Positions 18,637 to 27,692 of a stretch of DNA of 64,000 nt are shown piece by piece (the first letter of the stretch is position 1; every line of letters starts with the position of its first letter). Where the stretch lies: the NCBI RefSeq assembly GCF_029210485.1, contig NZ_JARGET010000013.1:62001-126000 (forward strand), read 5' to 3'. Below the pieces are notes generated by a model. The model ran no database searches. It worked only from the letters and a program-made list of their open reading frames with translations, and had not been told where the DNA came from. This DNA comes from Hoeflea sp. YIM 152468. Lineage in GTDB: Bacteria > Pseudomonadota > Alphaproteobacteria > Rhizobiales > Rhizobiaceae. Made by a program: the position numbers and the translations under genes.

Positions 18637-19309
18637 GTCGGCGTCTCCTATTCGTCGTATTTCCGCCCCGGCAAACGAGCGAGGCTCATGTGCACGTGGG
18701 AGAAATCCGAGCTTGGTGTAATTTGCAGGCGCGTTGAACGCTTTGGTCCAACATCGGCACCACGCGGCGCAAACAACCAAATTCCGCTCCGGAGTTCAAC
18801 CCCTCGACGAAAAATTGAGAGGATATTATTTTTTTTGCCAATATCGAATTATGTTTGGAGAGATCAGGCCGCCTGCAGGCCACCAGTATTTGAAATATAG
18901 ATTTTTGCCCGTCACTTGCAGATTACAATTTGCCGCAATATAATATTTACACCGACATTTATTACATGAGCTTATTATAGCGATACGTCAATTTAACTTG
19001 CATCCATCCGCGTTAAATCAAAAACCCCGGAACGACAACCCTTGAATTTCTTGGAGACCGAATTCGGGGCTCGTTCATGCGCGCCAGGAGGATAGCACCA
19101 TGAGTCGTTCGAACGTGCTTCCGGACAGGCAAATCAAGCGGATAAAACCGGGTTTTCCGCTGCCCCATGAAGGCTGCGCGCGCCGACGCCCCACGGGTGT
19201 TCGGCGGGTCAGGTTTGTGGTCCGCATCGGCCAGGACTGGCGTGGCGCGGCGCGCCACCAGACTGCGGTCCGGGATCACCACCCTGCGCACCACCGCCCG
19301 CTGGCATCA
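18637..19309. other. Gene-free stretch with an AT-rich core upstream of choX
   Basis: No convincing gene lies in these 673 bases. Bases 18830-19015 are markedly AT-rich for this genome (for example GCAATATAATATTTACACC and GAGCTTATTATAGCG), which suits a promoter/regulatory region for choX on the minus strand. I could not assign exact -35/-10 boxes. Around 19087-19102 there is a good AGGAGG ribosome site before an ATG, but the frame it opens soon runs antisense into the MFS gene and looks non-coding. Confidence 0.5.
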
Positions 19310-20530
19310 TCATGCAGGCACTGCCTCGCCGCGTCTTGCCCGGGACTTGAACAGCAGCAGCGCCATGATGCCGATATTGAGGAAGTTCCAGGCGATCCCG
19401 TTGAGGAAGGCGACCTGGTAGGAGCCGGTGAGATCATAGATCCAGCCGGACATCCAGCCACCCAAGGCCATGCCGATGATGGTCGCCATGATCACAAAAC
19501 CGACCCTCGCGCCGGCTTCCCGTGCCGGCAGATATTCCCGCACGATCAGCGCGTAGCTCGGCACGATTCCGCCCTGTGACAGGCCGAAGATCAGGCTGAC
19601 GACATAGAGCGGCACCATCGCATCGAACGGCAGGTATAAAAACAGCGCAATACATTGCAATGTCGAGCCGATCAGCAACGTCTTGACCCCGCCCAGCCGG
19701 TCGGCGATCAACCCCGAAACCAGCCGCGAGACGACACCGCCCATCAGCATCAACGACAACATTTCAGCGCCAACGGTAGGTCCATAGCCGAGATCGGTGC
19801 AATAGGAGACGATATGGACCTGTGGCATCGACATCGCCACGCAGCAGCCGATCCCGGCCAGTCCCAGCAACCATTGCAGCGTGGTTGGCGAAAAATTCAC
19901 CGACCGAGCATTCGACAGCGACAACCTGTTGGCATGCGCTGTCGCGTCCTCAGGCACCCGGCGCCTGAGCAGCAGCGACAGCGGGATGATCAACGCAACC
20001 GGCACGACGGCGAGCACGACATAGACGCTCCGCCAGCCAAACTCGCTCAGCACGCCGCTCAGCAGCAACGGCCATATCGCACCTGACAGGTAGTTTCCGC
20101 TTGCCGCGATTGCCACAGCAATGCCGCGCCGGCGAAAAAACCAGTGCGAGATATCGGCAATCAGCGGCCCGAAGCCGGCAGCCGTGCCAAACCCGATGAT
20201 GAACTGCATGGTCGCCAGCATCACGACCGAGTTGCTCACGGCTGCGAGGCCAAAGCCCGCCGCCATGATCACCGCCGACCCTGTCAGGGCAACGGTCACC
20301 CCGAACCGGTCGACAGCCCGGCCGATCACCAGGCTACCCAGTGCAAAGCCGATCATCGTCAAGGTATAGGGAATTGAAGCGTCAGCCCGGGCGACCGCGA
20401 ACTCGCCCTGCACCGCCGGCATGATGACGATGATCGCCCACATCCCGACATTGCCGAGAACGGCAATCGCCAGGGTCACACCCAGCCGCAACCACGAATA
20501 CCGACTGTCAAGGATTTGCGACTCACTCAT
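19310..20530 (-). CDS. MFS transporter
   Basis: A 406-residue major facilitator with about twelve membrane segments in two halves. The loop 2-3 signature region reads GSLVIGRAVDRFGVTV and its second-half counterpart VSRLVSGLIADRLGGVKTLL. It resembles the monocarboxylate/oxalate-formate antiporter-like group (FxxGFGTAAGFGPLIADISHWFFRRRG), but substrate and direction cannot be inferred. It is a single gene, divergent from the SapC-like gene, with no enzyme partner. Confidence 0.85.
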   Translation of the reverse strand: MSESQILDSRYSWLRLGVTLAIAVLGNVGMWAIIVIMPAVQGEFAVARADASIPYTLTMIGFALGSLVIGRAVDRFGVTVALTGSAVIMAAGFGLAAVSNSVVMLATMQFIIGFGTAAGFGPLIADISHWFFRRRGIAVAIAASGNYLSGAIWPLLLSGVLSEFGWRSVYVVLAVVPVALIIPLSLLLRRRVPEDATAHANRLSLSNARSVNFSPTTLQWLLGLAGIGCCVAMSMPQVHIVSYCTDLGYGPTVGAEMLSLMLMGGVVSRLVSGLIADRLGGVKTLLIGSTLQCIALFLYLPFDAMVPLYVVSLIFGLSQGGIVPSYALIVREYLPAREAGARVGFVIMATIIGMALGGWMSGWIYDLTGSYQVAFLNGIAWNFLNIGIMALLLFKSRARRGEAVPA

Positions 20531-20684
20531 GCGGCCACGTTAGGAGCGGCGATCTCGCTTGTACAGATGACCGGGGCGCGCAAAAGCCATCCAAGTTGCA
20601 GCAGCTGTTAACAACAACAAAAGATTGGTGTTAAATTGCATTGCAGCCCGCACCAAAACGGAGAAACCGGCGTGGCTGGGCCAA

Positions 20685-21461
20685 ATGGGGGGACGACCAT
20701 TGCCTGACAGGACACTTGAAAAACCAGACACATTTCCACTTTTTTACACCGCACCCGAAGCTGTCAGCCCGGAGCAGCATGGCAACAAGGGGCTGGCGCA
20801 AAGTACGAATTTCAGCTTTGCCGCCTCGGCCATTGTCATACCGCTGATGGCCGCCGAGATGCCGGCGGCAATGCGCTCCTATCCCATCATCTTTTCCGGC
20901 CCGGATTTCATGCCGATGATGATCACCGGGATCAAGGAGGGCGAAAACCTGTTCATAGATGCTAACGGCAAGTGGGCCGAGCCGCATTATGTGCCCGCCT
21001 ATATAAGGCGCTATCCCTTTATTCTGGCCGGGAACGAGACCGATGACCGTCTCACCCTGTGCATCGAGAATGATCCCGCACGGCTCAAGACCATCGGCGC
21101 CAAGCCGAAAAAGGACATCAATCCCCTGTTCGAAAATGGAAAGCAGGCTGAAGCCATCACCAGCGCCTTGGCGTTTTGCGAGCAGTACCAGGCAATGGTC
21201 GTCAAGACCCGCCAGATCATGAAGCTGATCGCCGGCAGCGGGCTGCTGGCAAAACGCACCAGCAAGATCACCCTGGCGGATGGCAAAAGCTTCAACATCA
21301 CCGGATTTCATCTGGTCGACGAGGCCAGGCTCCGGGCGCTGGGTGACGAGGAGTTTCTCACTTTGCGCAAGTCCGATGCCCTTGCGACAATCTATTGCCA
21401 CCTGGCGTCAATGAACAGCTGGACTTCACTTTTACATCAGGCCAGCCTGCGCAGTCACTGA
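20685..21461 (+). CDS. SapC family protein
   Basis: This protein of about 258 residues matches the SapC family found in many Proteobacteria (not the Sap peptide transporter permease). Family features are the opening PLFYTAPEAVSPEQHG, then YPIIFSG, the central YVPAYIRRYPFIL, and a closing region with GFHLVDEARLRALGDEEFLTL. Function is unknown; a link to the Campylobacter S-layer name SapC is only historical. No signal peptide. The start is uncertain: the ATG at 20685 is chosen, but a TTG at 20700 behind a GGGGGGA run is also plausible. Confidence 0.75.
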   Translation: MGGRPLPDRTLEKPDTFPLFYTAPEAVSPEQHGNKGLAQSTNFSFAASAIVIPLMAAEMPAAMRSYPIIFSGPDFMPMMITGIKEGENLFIDANGKWAEPHYVPAYIRRYPFILAGNETDDRLTLCIENDPARLKTIGAKPKKDINPLFENGKQAEAITSALAFCEQYQAMVVKTRQIMKLIAGSGLLAKRTSKITLADGKSFNITGFHLVDEARLRALGDEEFLTLRKSDALATIYCHLASMNSWTSLLHQASLRSH

Positions 21462-21578
21462 TCAACCATCGCCGCCGTAACCGATCAGGAAATGATGACA
21501 TCCCCGGAATTAATTGCCGTTTGCCTCAGGCTTCTGTAGATCATTCCGGACATTGATACGCATTGCGGGAAACCAGAT

Positions 21579-22472
21579 ATGAAAACGAAAATTGCATTGC
21601 TCGGCACCGGTTTGATGGGGGCACCGATGGCGCGTCGATTGCTCGGCGCCGGCTTTGAACTGACCGTCTGGAACCGCGATCAGGCCAAAGCCGTGCCTTT
21701 GATCGCTGACGGCGCCCGAGTGGCTGCCAGCGCCGCGGACGCGGTGAAGGAGGCGAGCCATGTCATCACCATGCTGACCGATGGTGCCGTTGTCGAGAGC
21801 GTCCTGTTCGAGTCCGGCGCCGCAGAGGCAATGTCGAGGGGCGCCACGCTTGTCGACATGAGTTCAATCCGCCCGTCGCAGGCTCGTGATCACGCCGTCC
21901 GGCTGGCAAAATATGGCATTGCCCATTTGGATGCACCGGTCAGCGGCGGCACCAAAGGCGCCGAACAGGCAACACTGGCAATCATGGCGGGAGGCGACCA
22001 GCCGGTCTTCGATGCGGCGAAAGATCTGTTCAAGGCCATGGGGCGGGCCACAAGGGTCGGTCCTTCGGGAGCCGGGCAGCTTGCGAAGCTCGCCAACCAG
22101 GCGATTGTCGCCATCACCATCGGCGCTGTGGCCGAGGCGACATTGCTGGTCTCCGAAGGCGGCGGCGATCTGGCTGCGTTTCGCAGCGCCCTCGCCGGCG
22201 GTTTCGCCGATTCGACAATTCTGCAGCTGCATGGCGCGCGGATGCAAACCCATGAGTACGAACCGGGCGGGCGGGTTTCGGTGCAGATCAAGGATCTCGA
22301 CAATGTGCTGGCCGAGGCGGCTGAACTGGATATCAGCTTGCCGCTGGTTGAGGCTCTTCGGGACCGCTTCCTGCGCCTGGCGACCGATCTCGGCGGCGGC
22401 AATTTGGATCATTCGGCTCTGTTCATCGAACTGCTTGAACTCAATGGCCGTCCCGCAACTCCGCGGGTTTAG
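21579..22472 (+). CDS. NAD(P)-dependent beta-hydroxyacid dehydrogenase
   Basis: A 297-residue enzyme of the 3-hydroxyisobutyrate / tartronate-semialdehyde / 6-phosphogluconate dehydrogenase superfamily. It has the Rossmann motif GTGLMGAPMARRLL, the substrate motif DAPVSGGTKGAEQATLAIMAGG and the catalytic lysine in GAGQLAKLANQ. Members oxidise or reduce short beta-hydroxyacids or semialdehydes; the exact substrate is not determinable. It is 72 bases upstream of dxr on the same strand, but no pathway link is evident. Confidence 0.85.
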   Translation: MKTKIALLGTGLMGAPMARRLLGAGFELTVWNRDQAKAVPLIADGARVAASAADAVKEASHVITMLTDGAVVESVLFESGAAEAMSRGATLVDMSSIRPSQARDHAVRLAKYGIAHLDAPVSGGTKGAEQATLAIMAGGDQPVFDAAKDLFKAMGRATRVGPSGAGQLAKLANQAIVAITIGAVAEATLLVSEGGGDLAAFRSALAGGFADSTILQLHGARMQTHEYEPGGRVSVQIKDLDNVLAEAAELDISLPLVEALRDRFLRLATDLGGGNLDHSALFIELLELNGRPATPRV

Positions 22473-22544
22473 CCAAAGACGCAACGGTCAGCCTGCACCC
22501 GAAGCCGGCTTGACCGCATACCCCAAGTCCACAATGGTGTTTTC

Positions 22545-23732
22545 ATGAGCAATGCTCCGACAACAAACCGGCGCCGTATCTCCATACTCGGCGCCACAGG
22601 CTCGATCGGATGCAACACTCTTGATGTCATGGCCCATCTCGGTGGCCGGGAGGTCTTCGAGGTGCCCGCCATTACCGGGAAGGGCAACATCAAGCGTCTG
22701 GTCGAGCAGGCAAAGCAGACCGGCGCGGCTTTCGCTGTCACGGCGGATCCGGATCGTTACGCCGAGCTCAAATCGGCGCTTGCGGGAACGGGCATCGAGG
22801 CCGGCGCCGGACCCACGGCGCTGATCGAGGCCGGCGCCCGCGACACCGATCTGCTGATTGCCGGCATTGTCGGTATCGCCGGACTGGAGCCGACGCTGGC
22901 AGCCGTGGCCGGCGGTGCGGACATCGGGCTTGCCAACAAGGAATGCCTGGTCTCCGCCGGCGACCTGTTTACTGCGGCCATCACCCGAGGCGGCGGCAAA
23001 CTGCTGCCGGTAGACAGCGAGCACAACGCCATTTTCCAGGTGCTGGAGGAAAACCAGCACCACGCTGTTGATCGAATCATCCTGACCGCGTCCGGCGGTC
23101 CGTTCCGCGATTTCACCCGCGCCCGGATGGCTGCGGTTACACCGGAAACGGCGGCGGCGCACCCGAATTACTCCATGGGCCTCAAGATCTCCATCGACAG
23201 CGCATCGATGTTCAACAAGGCTCTCGAGATGATCGAGGCCCGCCACCTGTTCGGCATCAGGCCGGACCAGATCGAGGTTGTCATCCATCCGCAATCGGTC
23301 ATCCATTCCATGGTCGGCTATTGCGACGGCTCGGTTCTTGCCCAGCTCGGCGTTCCGGACATGCGCCATGCGATCGGCTATGCGATCTCCCATCCCCGCC
23401 GCGCGAGCCTGCCGGTCGAGCGGCTTGATTTCGCCAAGCTGGCACGGCTCGATTTCTTCGCCCCCGACGAGGAGCGGTTCCCCGCCCTGACGCTCGCCCG
23501 CATCGCCATGCAGCGCGGTGGCCTGCAAGGCGCCATTCTCAATGGCGCCAAGGAAATCGCACTCGAAGCCTTTATCGCCGGCCGGATCGGCTTCCTCGTC
23601 ATGGCCGATATTGTTGCCGCGGTGATGGACAGGCTCGACGATGGCCGCGTTGCCCGGTCAATCGACGATGTCTACGCGACGGATCGGGACGCGCGGGCCG
23701 TCGCGGCGTCGCTGCTGCGCAAATCTGCTTGA
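22545..23732 (+). CDS. dxr: 1-deoxy-D-xylulose 5-phosphate reductoisomerase
   Basis: Dxr converts DXP to 2-C-methyl-D-erythritol 4-phosphate with NADPH, the committed step of the MEP isoprenoid pathway. The 395-residue protein has GATGSIGCNTLDVM (NADPH site), ANKECLVSAG, the metal/substrate motif DSEHNAIFQ, TASGGPFRDF and the lid and substrate region HPNYSMGLKISIDSASMFNK. All key residues are present, so it should be active. It stands outside the frr-uppS-cdsA-dxr-rseP-bamA cluster where this gene is usual in Rhizobiales, and is followed by a very strong terminator. Confidence 0.95.
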   Translation: MSNAPTTNRRRISILGATGSIGCNTLDVMAHLGGREVFEVPAITGKGNIKRLVEQAKQTGAAFAVTADPDRYAELKSALAGTGIEAGAGPTALIEAGARDTDLLIAGIVGIAGLEPTLAAVAGGADIGLANKECLVSAGDLFTAAITRGGGKLLPVDSEHNAIFQVLEENQHHAVDRIILTASGGPFRDFTRARMAAVTPETAAAHPNYSMGLKISIDSASMFNKALEMIEARHLFGIRPDQIEVVIHPQSVIHSMVGYCDGSVLAQLGVPDMRHAIGYAISHPRRASLPVERLDFAKLARLDFFAPDEERFPALTLARIAMQRGGLQGAILNGAKEIALEAFIAGRIGFLVMADIVAAVMDRLDDGRVARSIDDVYATDRDARAVAASLLRKSA

Positions 23733-23790
23733 TCGTTTCCCTTGGGCCTGAACCAGACCGGCCCGCAGAATGGTTTTAGTCAACCATGCA

Positions 23791-23828
23791 GCACCCTCGG
23801 GCGGATCGAAAGATCCGCCCGAGGGTGC
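23791..23828. terminator. Perfect bidirectional hairpin between dxr and coxM-like gene
   Basis: A perfect 17-bp stem (23791-23807 with 23812-23828) with a GAAA tetraloop lies between convergent genes, 59 bases after dxr and 23 bases beyond the coxM-like stop. The stem begins GCACCCTCGGGCGGATC. It can serve transcription from both sides. No long uridine tract follows, but the stem is very stable. Confidence 0.8.
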
Positions 23829-23850
23829 ATTGGTGATGCCTTGAGCCGGA

Positions 23851-24651
23851 TCAGCCCGCGGCGGTGACCGCCCGCTTGGCCATGACCTTGACCAGATTGG
23901 CGCGATAGGCCGACGAAGCATGAATGTCCGCCATCAGATCGGAATCGTCGACGGCGACGCCGCTCAGCGCCTCGGCCGAGAAGTTCTGAGCCAAGGCCTG
24001 CTCCATGGCTTGATGCCGGAACACACCATCCGAGCCCGCTCCGGTGACCGCGACGCGGACCGAACCGTCCCCGTGTTTGGCGACAAACACCCCTGTCATG
24101 GCATAGCGCGAGGCCGGGTTTGGAAACTTGGCATAGCCGCATTTCGCCGGCGCCGTGATTTCCACGGCCACCACCAGCTCTCCGTCGTCAAGCGCGGTTT
24201 CGAACATGCCGGTGAAAAAATCGTCGGCGCTGATCGAGCGCGTGTTGGTAACGATCGTGGCATTGAGCGCCATCAGGCCAGCGGGATAATCCGCCGCCGG
24301 GTCATTGTTGGCGATCGAGCCGCCAATGGTGCCCATGTGCCGCACATGCGGGTCGCCGATATGGGCGGCAAGATGCGCCAGCCCCGGACAGGCCTTTGCA
24401 ATCTCCGAAGAGCCCGCCACTTCCGCATGCGTCGTCGCAGCACCGATGCGGATCGAGCCGTCGCTCACCGAAATGCCTTTCATCGCGGCGACATGGCGAA
24501 GGTCGACGAGATCAGAAGGAGCAGCCAGCCGCTGCTTCATGGTCGGCAGCAGTGTCTGCCCGCCGGAGAGGAACCTGGCTTCATCCGAAGTCGAGACCAG
24601 ATTGACGGCGTCCTCGACCGAGGAGGCGCGGTGATAATTGGTTGCATACAT
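23851..24651 (-). CDS. Molybdenum hydroxylase FAD-binding subunit (CoxM-like)
   Basis: The 266-residue FAD subunit of a xanthine-dehydrogenase-family enzyme; it passes electrons from the iron-sulfur subunit to an acceptor. The FAD-binding motifs are LSGGQTLLPTMKQRL near residue 33 and HMGTIGGSIANNDPAADYP near residue 110, and a CO-dehydrogenase-flavoprotein C-terminal domain follows. It starts 18 bases after the large subunit on the same strand. Together with the large and small subunits it makes an S-L-M operon. The substrate is not known. Confidence 0.88.
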   Translation of the reverse strand: MYATNYHRASSVEDAVNLVSTSDEARFLSGGQTLLPTMKQRLAAPSDLVDLRHVAAMKGISVSDGSIRIGAATTHAEVAGSSEIAKACPGLAHLAAHIGDPHVRHMGTIGGSIANNDPAADYPAGLMALNATIVTNTRSISADDFFTGMFETALDDGELVVAVEITAPAKCGYAKFPNPASRYAMTGVFVAKHGDGSVRVAVTGAGSDGVFRHQAMEQALAQNFSAEALSGVAVDDSDLMADIHASSAYRANLVKVMAKRAVTAAG

Positions 24652-24669
24652 GATGTCTGCCTCCCTTTT

Positions 24670-27018
24670 CTATTGTGCTGACCGGAGCGCTGCCCAGACC
24701 CTTTGCGGGGTCGCAGGCATTGCCAGGTCGTTGTTGCCGATTGCGTCTGTAATGGCGTTGATGACCGCCGGAGGAGCGCCAATGGCGCCAGCCTCGCCGC
24801 AGCCCTTGATCCCGAGCGGATTTGTCGTCGCCGGTGTCACCGTATTGGACACAGTGTAGCCCGGCAGATCGTCGGCTCGCGGCATGGTGTAATCCATGTA
24901 GCTTGCCGTCAGCAGTTGCCCGGTCTCCGGATCATAATGCGTGCCCTCCAGCAACGCCTGGCCAATGCCTTGCGCGACGCCGCCATGCACCTGCCCCTCG
25001 ACAACCATCGGGTTGATGATGTTGCCGAAATCGTCGGCAGCCACGAACTGGACGATTTCGGTCTTGCCGGTTTCCGGATCAACCTCGACCTCGCAGATGT
25101 GACAACCGGCCGGGAAGGAGAAGTTGGTCGGATCAAAGAAAGCCCCCTCTTTCAGCCCCGGCTCCATACCGTCCGGCAGGTTGTGAGCGGTGTAGGCGTT
25201 GAGCGACACTTCGTGCCATCCGAGCGCCTTGTCGGTGCCCGCAACCTTGACCTGCCCACCCTCGATGACGATGTCGGCTTCATCGGCCTCCATCAGATGG
25301 GCAGCGATCTTCTTGGCCTTGGCCTCGACTTTGTCGAGCGCCTTGACCACTGCCGACATGCCGACTGCCCCCGAGCGCGAGCCGTAGGTGCCCATGCCCA
25401 TCTGCACCTTGTCGGTGTCGCCATGAACAATGGAAACACTGTCGATCCCGACGCCGAACCGCTGCGCCACAAGCTGGGCGAAGGTGGTTTCGTGCCCCTG
25501 TCCATGACTGTGCGATCCGGTCAGCACTTCGATCGTACCAACCGCATTGACCCGGACCTCCGCCGATTCCCACAGCCCCACGCCAGCGCCAAGCGATCCC
25601 ACTGCCGCCGATGGAGCGATACCGCAGGCCTCGATGTAACTGCTCATGCCGATGCCGCGTTTCATCCCGCGGGCTTCGGCTTCCGCCTTGCGGCCGGGAA
25701 AGCCATTGTAATCGGCAGCAGTCATTGCCGCGTCCAGCGAGGCTTCGTAGTTGCCGGAATCGTAACAAAGGATAACCGGCGTCTGGTAGGGAAACTCGCG
25801 GATATAGTTCTTGCGGCGCAATTCGGCCGGTGAGATGCCGAGCTCGCGCGCTGCCGTCTCGACCACCCGTTCCAGAGCAAAGGTCGTTTCCGGCCGCCCG
25901 GCGCCACGATAGGCGTCGACGGGCGCGGTGTTGGTGTAAACCGTGCGCATGTTGCAGTGGATCGCCGGAATGACATATTGCCCCGAATACAGGATCGCGT
26001 GCAGAAAGGTCGGCACCACGGAGGAAAACAGCGACATATAGGCGCCCAGATTGGCGATCGTGTCGGCTTTCACCGCCAGCATCTTGTTGTCAGCATCGAA
26101 TGCCATCTGGATCGTCGTCACATGGTCACGGCCATGCGCGTCGGTCAGGAAACTTTCCGTGCGGTCGGCAACCCATTTGACCGGAACGCCGGTCTTCTTT
26201 GACGCCCACAGACAGACGATTTCTTCCGGATAGATGTAGATCTTCGAGCCGAAGCCGCCGCCGACATCGGGTGCGATCACCCGCAGCTTGTTTTCGGGGG
26301 CAACATTGTAAAAAGCGCTCATCACCAGCCGCGCCACATGCGGGTTCTGCGAGGTGGTCCAGCAGGTGTAGTGATCTTCGCCTTCGTCATAATGGCCGAG
26401 CGCAGCCCGCGGCTCCATGGCGTTGGGCACAAGCCGGTTGTTGACCAGGTCGAGCCGGGTGACGTGAGCGGCGCCGGCAATCGCAGCATCGACCGCGGCA
26501 CTGTCGCCGATCTCCCAGTCGTAGATCAGATTTCCGGGCGCATTGTCATGGATCAGCGGCGCGCCATCCTTCAACGCGTCGACGGCTTCGGTAACCGCTG
26601 GCAATACATCGTAATCGACGATGACTGCCTCGGCAGCATCGCGTGCCTGGGCCTTGGTGTCTGCGACAACAACCGCGACCGCGTCTCCGACATAGCGGAC
26701 TTTGGTCTGCGCCAAAGGACGCCAGTCGCCCATGTTCATCGGCGAACCGTCCTTGGAGTGGATCATCCAGCCGCAGATCAGCGAGCCGATTCCGTCACTG
26801 GCCAGTTCGTCTCCGGCCAGAACCCCGATCACACCCGGCATTTTCATCGCCGTCGATGTGTCAATATTCCTGATGCTCGCATGCGCATGCGGCGAACGAA
26901 CGAAATGGGCATGCTTCATGCCCGGAACCACCATGTCGTCGGTGTATCGTCCCTTGCCGGTGATGAAACGTTTGTCTTCCTTGCGCTCCACGCGGGCGCC
27001 GATGCCTTCCATTCCCAT
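24670..27018 (-). CDS. Molybdenum hydroxylase large subunit (form II CoxL type)
   Basis: The 782-residue molybdopterin-cytosine-dinucleotide subunit carrying the active site. It has the N-terminal aldehyde oxidase/xanthine dehydrogenase hammerhead domain (GKGRYTDDM onward) and the Mo-binding domains (GGGFGSKIYIYPEE; GSHSHGQGHETTFAQL; the late GCGEAGAIGAPPAV with the catalytic Glu). The active-site loop reads AYRGAGRPE, the form II type, not the AYXCSFR of genuine aerobic CO dehydrogenase. So it should hydroxylate an organic substrate such as an N-heterocycle, aldehyde or acyl-CoA. The neighbouring flavin monooxygenase and TRAP transporter may act in the same route. Confidence 0.9.
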   Translation of the reverse strand: MGMEGIGARVERKEDKRFITGKGRYTDDMVVPGMKHAHFVRSPHAHASIRNIDTSTAMKMPGVIGVLAGDELASDGIGSLICGWMIHSKDGSPMNMGDWRPLAQTKVRYVGDAVAVVVADTKAQARDAAEAVIVDYDVLPAVTEAVDALKDGAPLIHDNAPGNLIYDWEIGDSAAVDAAIAGAAHVTRLDLVNNRLVPNAMEPRAALGHYDEGEDHYTCWTTSQNPHVARLVMSAFYNVAPENKLRVIAPDVGGGFGSKIYIYPEEIVCLWASKKTGVPVKWVADRTESFLTDAHGRDHVTTIQMAFDADNKMLAVKADTIANLGAYMSLFSSVVPTFLHAILYSGQYVIPAIHCNMRTVYTNTAPVDAYRGAGRPETTFALERVVETAARELGISPAELRRKNYIREFPYQTPVILCYDSGNYEASLDAAMTAADYNGFPGRKAEAEARGMKRGIGMSSYIEACGIAPSAAVGSLGAGVGLWESAEVRVNAVGTIEVLTGSHSHGQGHETTFAQLVAQRFGVGIDSVSIVHGDTDKVQMGMGTYGSRSGAVGMSAVVKALDKVEAKAKKIAAHLMEADEADIVIEGGQVKVAGTDKALGWHEVSLNAYTAHNLPDGMEPGLKEGAFFDPTNFSFPAGCHICEVEVDPETGKTEIVQFVAADDFGNIINPMVVEGQVHGGVAQGIGQALLEGTHYDPETGQLLTASYMDYTMPRADDLPGYTVSNTVTPATTNPLGIKGCGEAGAIGAPPAVINAITDAIGNNDLAMPATPQRVWAALRSAQ

Positions 27019-27200
27019 GTCTCAAACTCCTCCGGTTGAGTGCTGGAGAAAAGCCGTTGCGGGGTGTTTCGGCAGGATCGCCGGAGTCGGAAACAGTGTT
27101 CAAGCCGGTTTGCCTATCCCGCTTGCTCATTTCAGATCACTGGCACCAATCCCGTCTGCTCAAAGTCCGCCGCCTTTCGCCATTGCCTGTTCAGGCCTGT

Positions 27201-27692
27201 CTATTCAGCGGCAACTCTCGCCCCGTCGCCCATTTTGGACGCGGCGTCGAGAATGGCCTTGACGATATTGTGGTAGCCGGTGCAGCGGCAGATATTGCCT
27301 TCCAGCTCCGCGCGAACGGTCTTTTCGTCGAGCTGCCCGCCATAACGGTTGATCATGTCGACAGCCGACATGATCATGCCGGGTGTGCAAAAACCGCACT
27401 GCAGACCGTGATGTTCACGAAACGCCGCCTGAACCGGGTGCAGGTCTCCGCCGGAAGCCAGGCCTTCTATGGTCATGACCTCCGAGCCGTTGGCTTGTGC
27501 AGCCAACATCGTGCAGGATTTGACCGCCTTGCCGTCCACATGCACGACACAAGCGCCGCACTGGGACGTGTCGCAACCGACATGAGTTCCGGTCAGGCCG
27601 AGATTTTCCCGGATGAACTGAACCAGAAGTGTCCGGTCCTCGCATTGGCCGGAAACGGTTCGCCCGTTCACCGTCATTGATACAGTCGTCAT
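27201..27692 (-). CDS. Molybdenum hydroxylase [2Fe-2S] subunit (CoxS-like)
   Basis: The 163-residue iron-sulfur subunit with two [2Fe-2S] domains. The plant-type ferredoxin cluster ligands are in [16 protein letters not shown] followed by KSC, and the C-terminal helical cluster in [10 protein letters not shown] and CRCTGY. I start at the ATG at 27692 because homology begins there ([15 protein letters not shown]). First gene of the operon; a 182-base spacer separates it from the large subunit. It is divergent from the TRAP operon across a 537-base gap. No maturation genes (XdhC/CoxD/CoxF type) accompany it. Confidence 0.92.
   Translation of the reverse strand: MTTVSMTVNGRTVSGQCEDRTLLVQFIRENLGLTGTHVGCDTSQCGACVVHVDGKAVKSCTMLAAQANGSEVMTIEGLASGGDLHPVQAAFREHHGLQCGFCTPGMIMSAVDMINRYGGQLDEKTVRAELEGNICRCTGYHNIVKAILDAASKMGDGARVAAE

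Noticed and set aside
19100-19579. Open frame with a good AGGAGG ribosome site
   Set aside because: The product is Arg/His/Pro-rich without a recognisable domain, and most of it is antisense to the MFS gene; the ribosome-site match may be chance.
24670-27018. Genuine aerobic CO dehydrogenase (coxL form I)
   Set aside because: The active-site loop reads AYRGAGR, not AYXCSFR, and no cox maturation genes are present.
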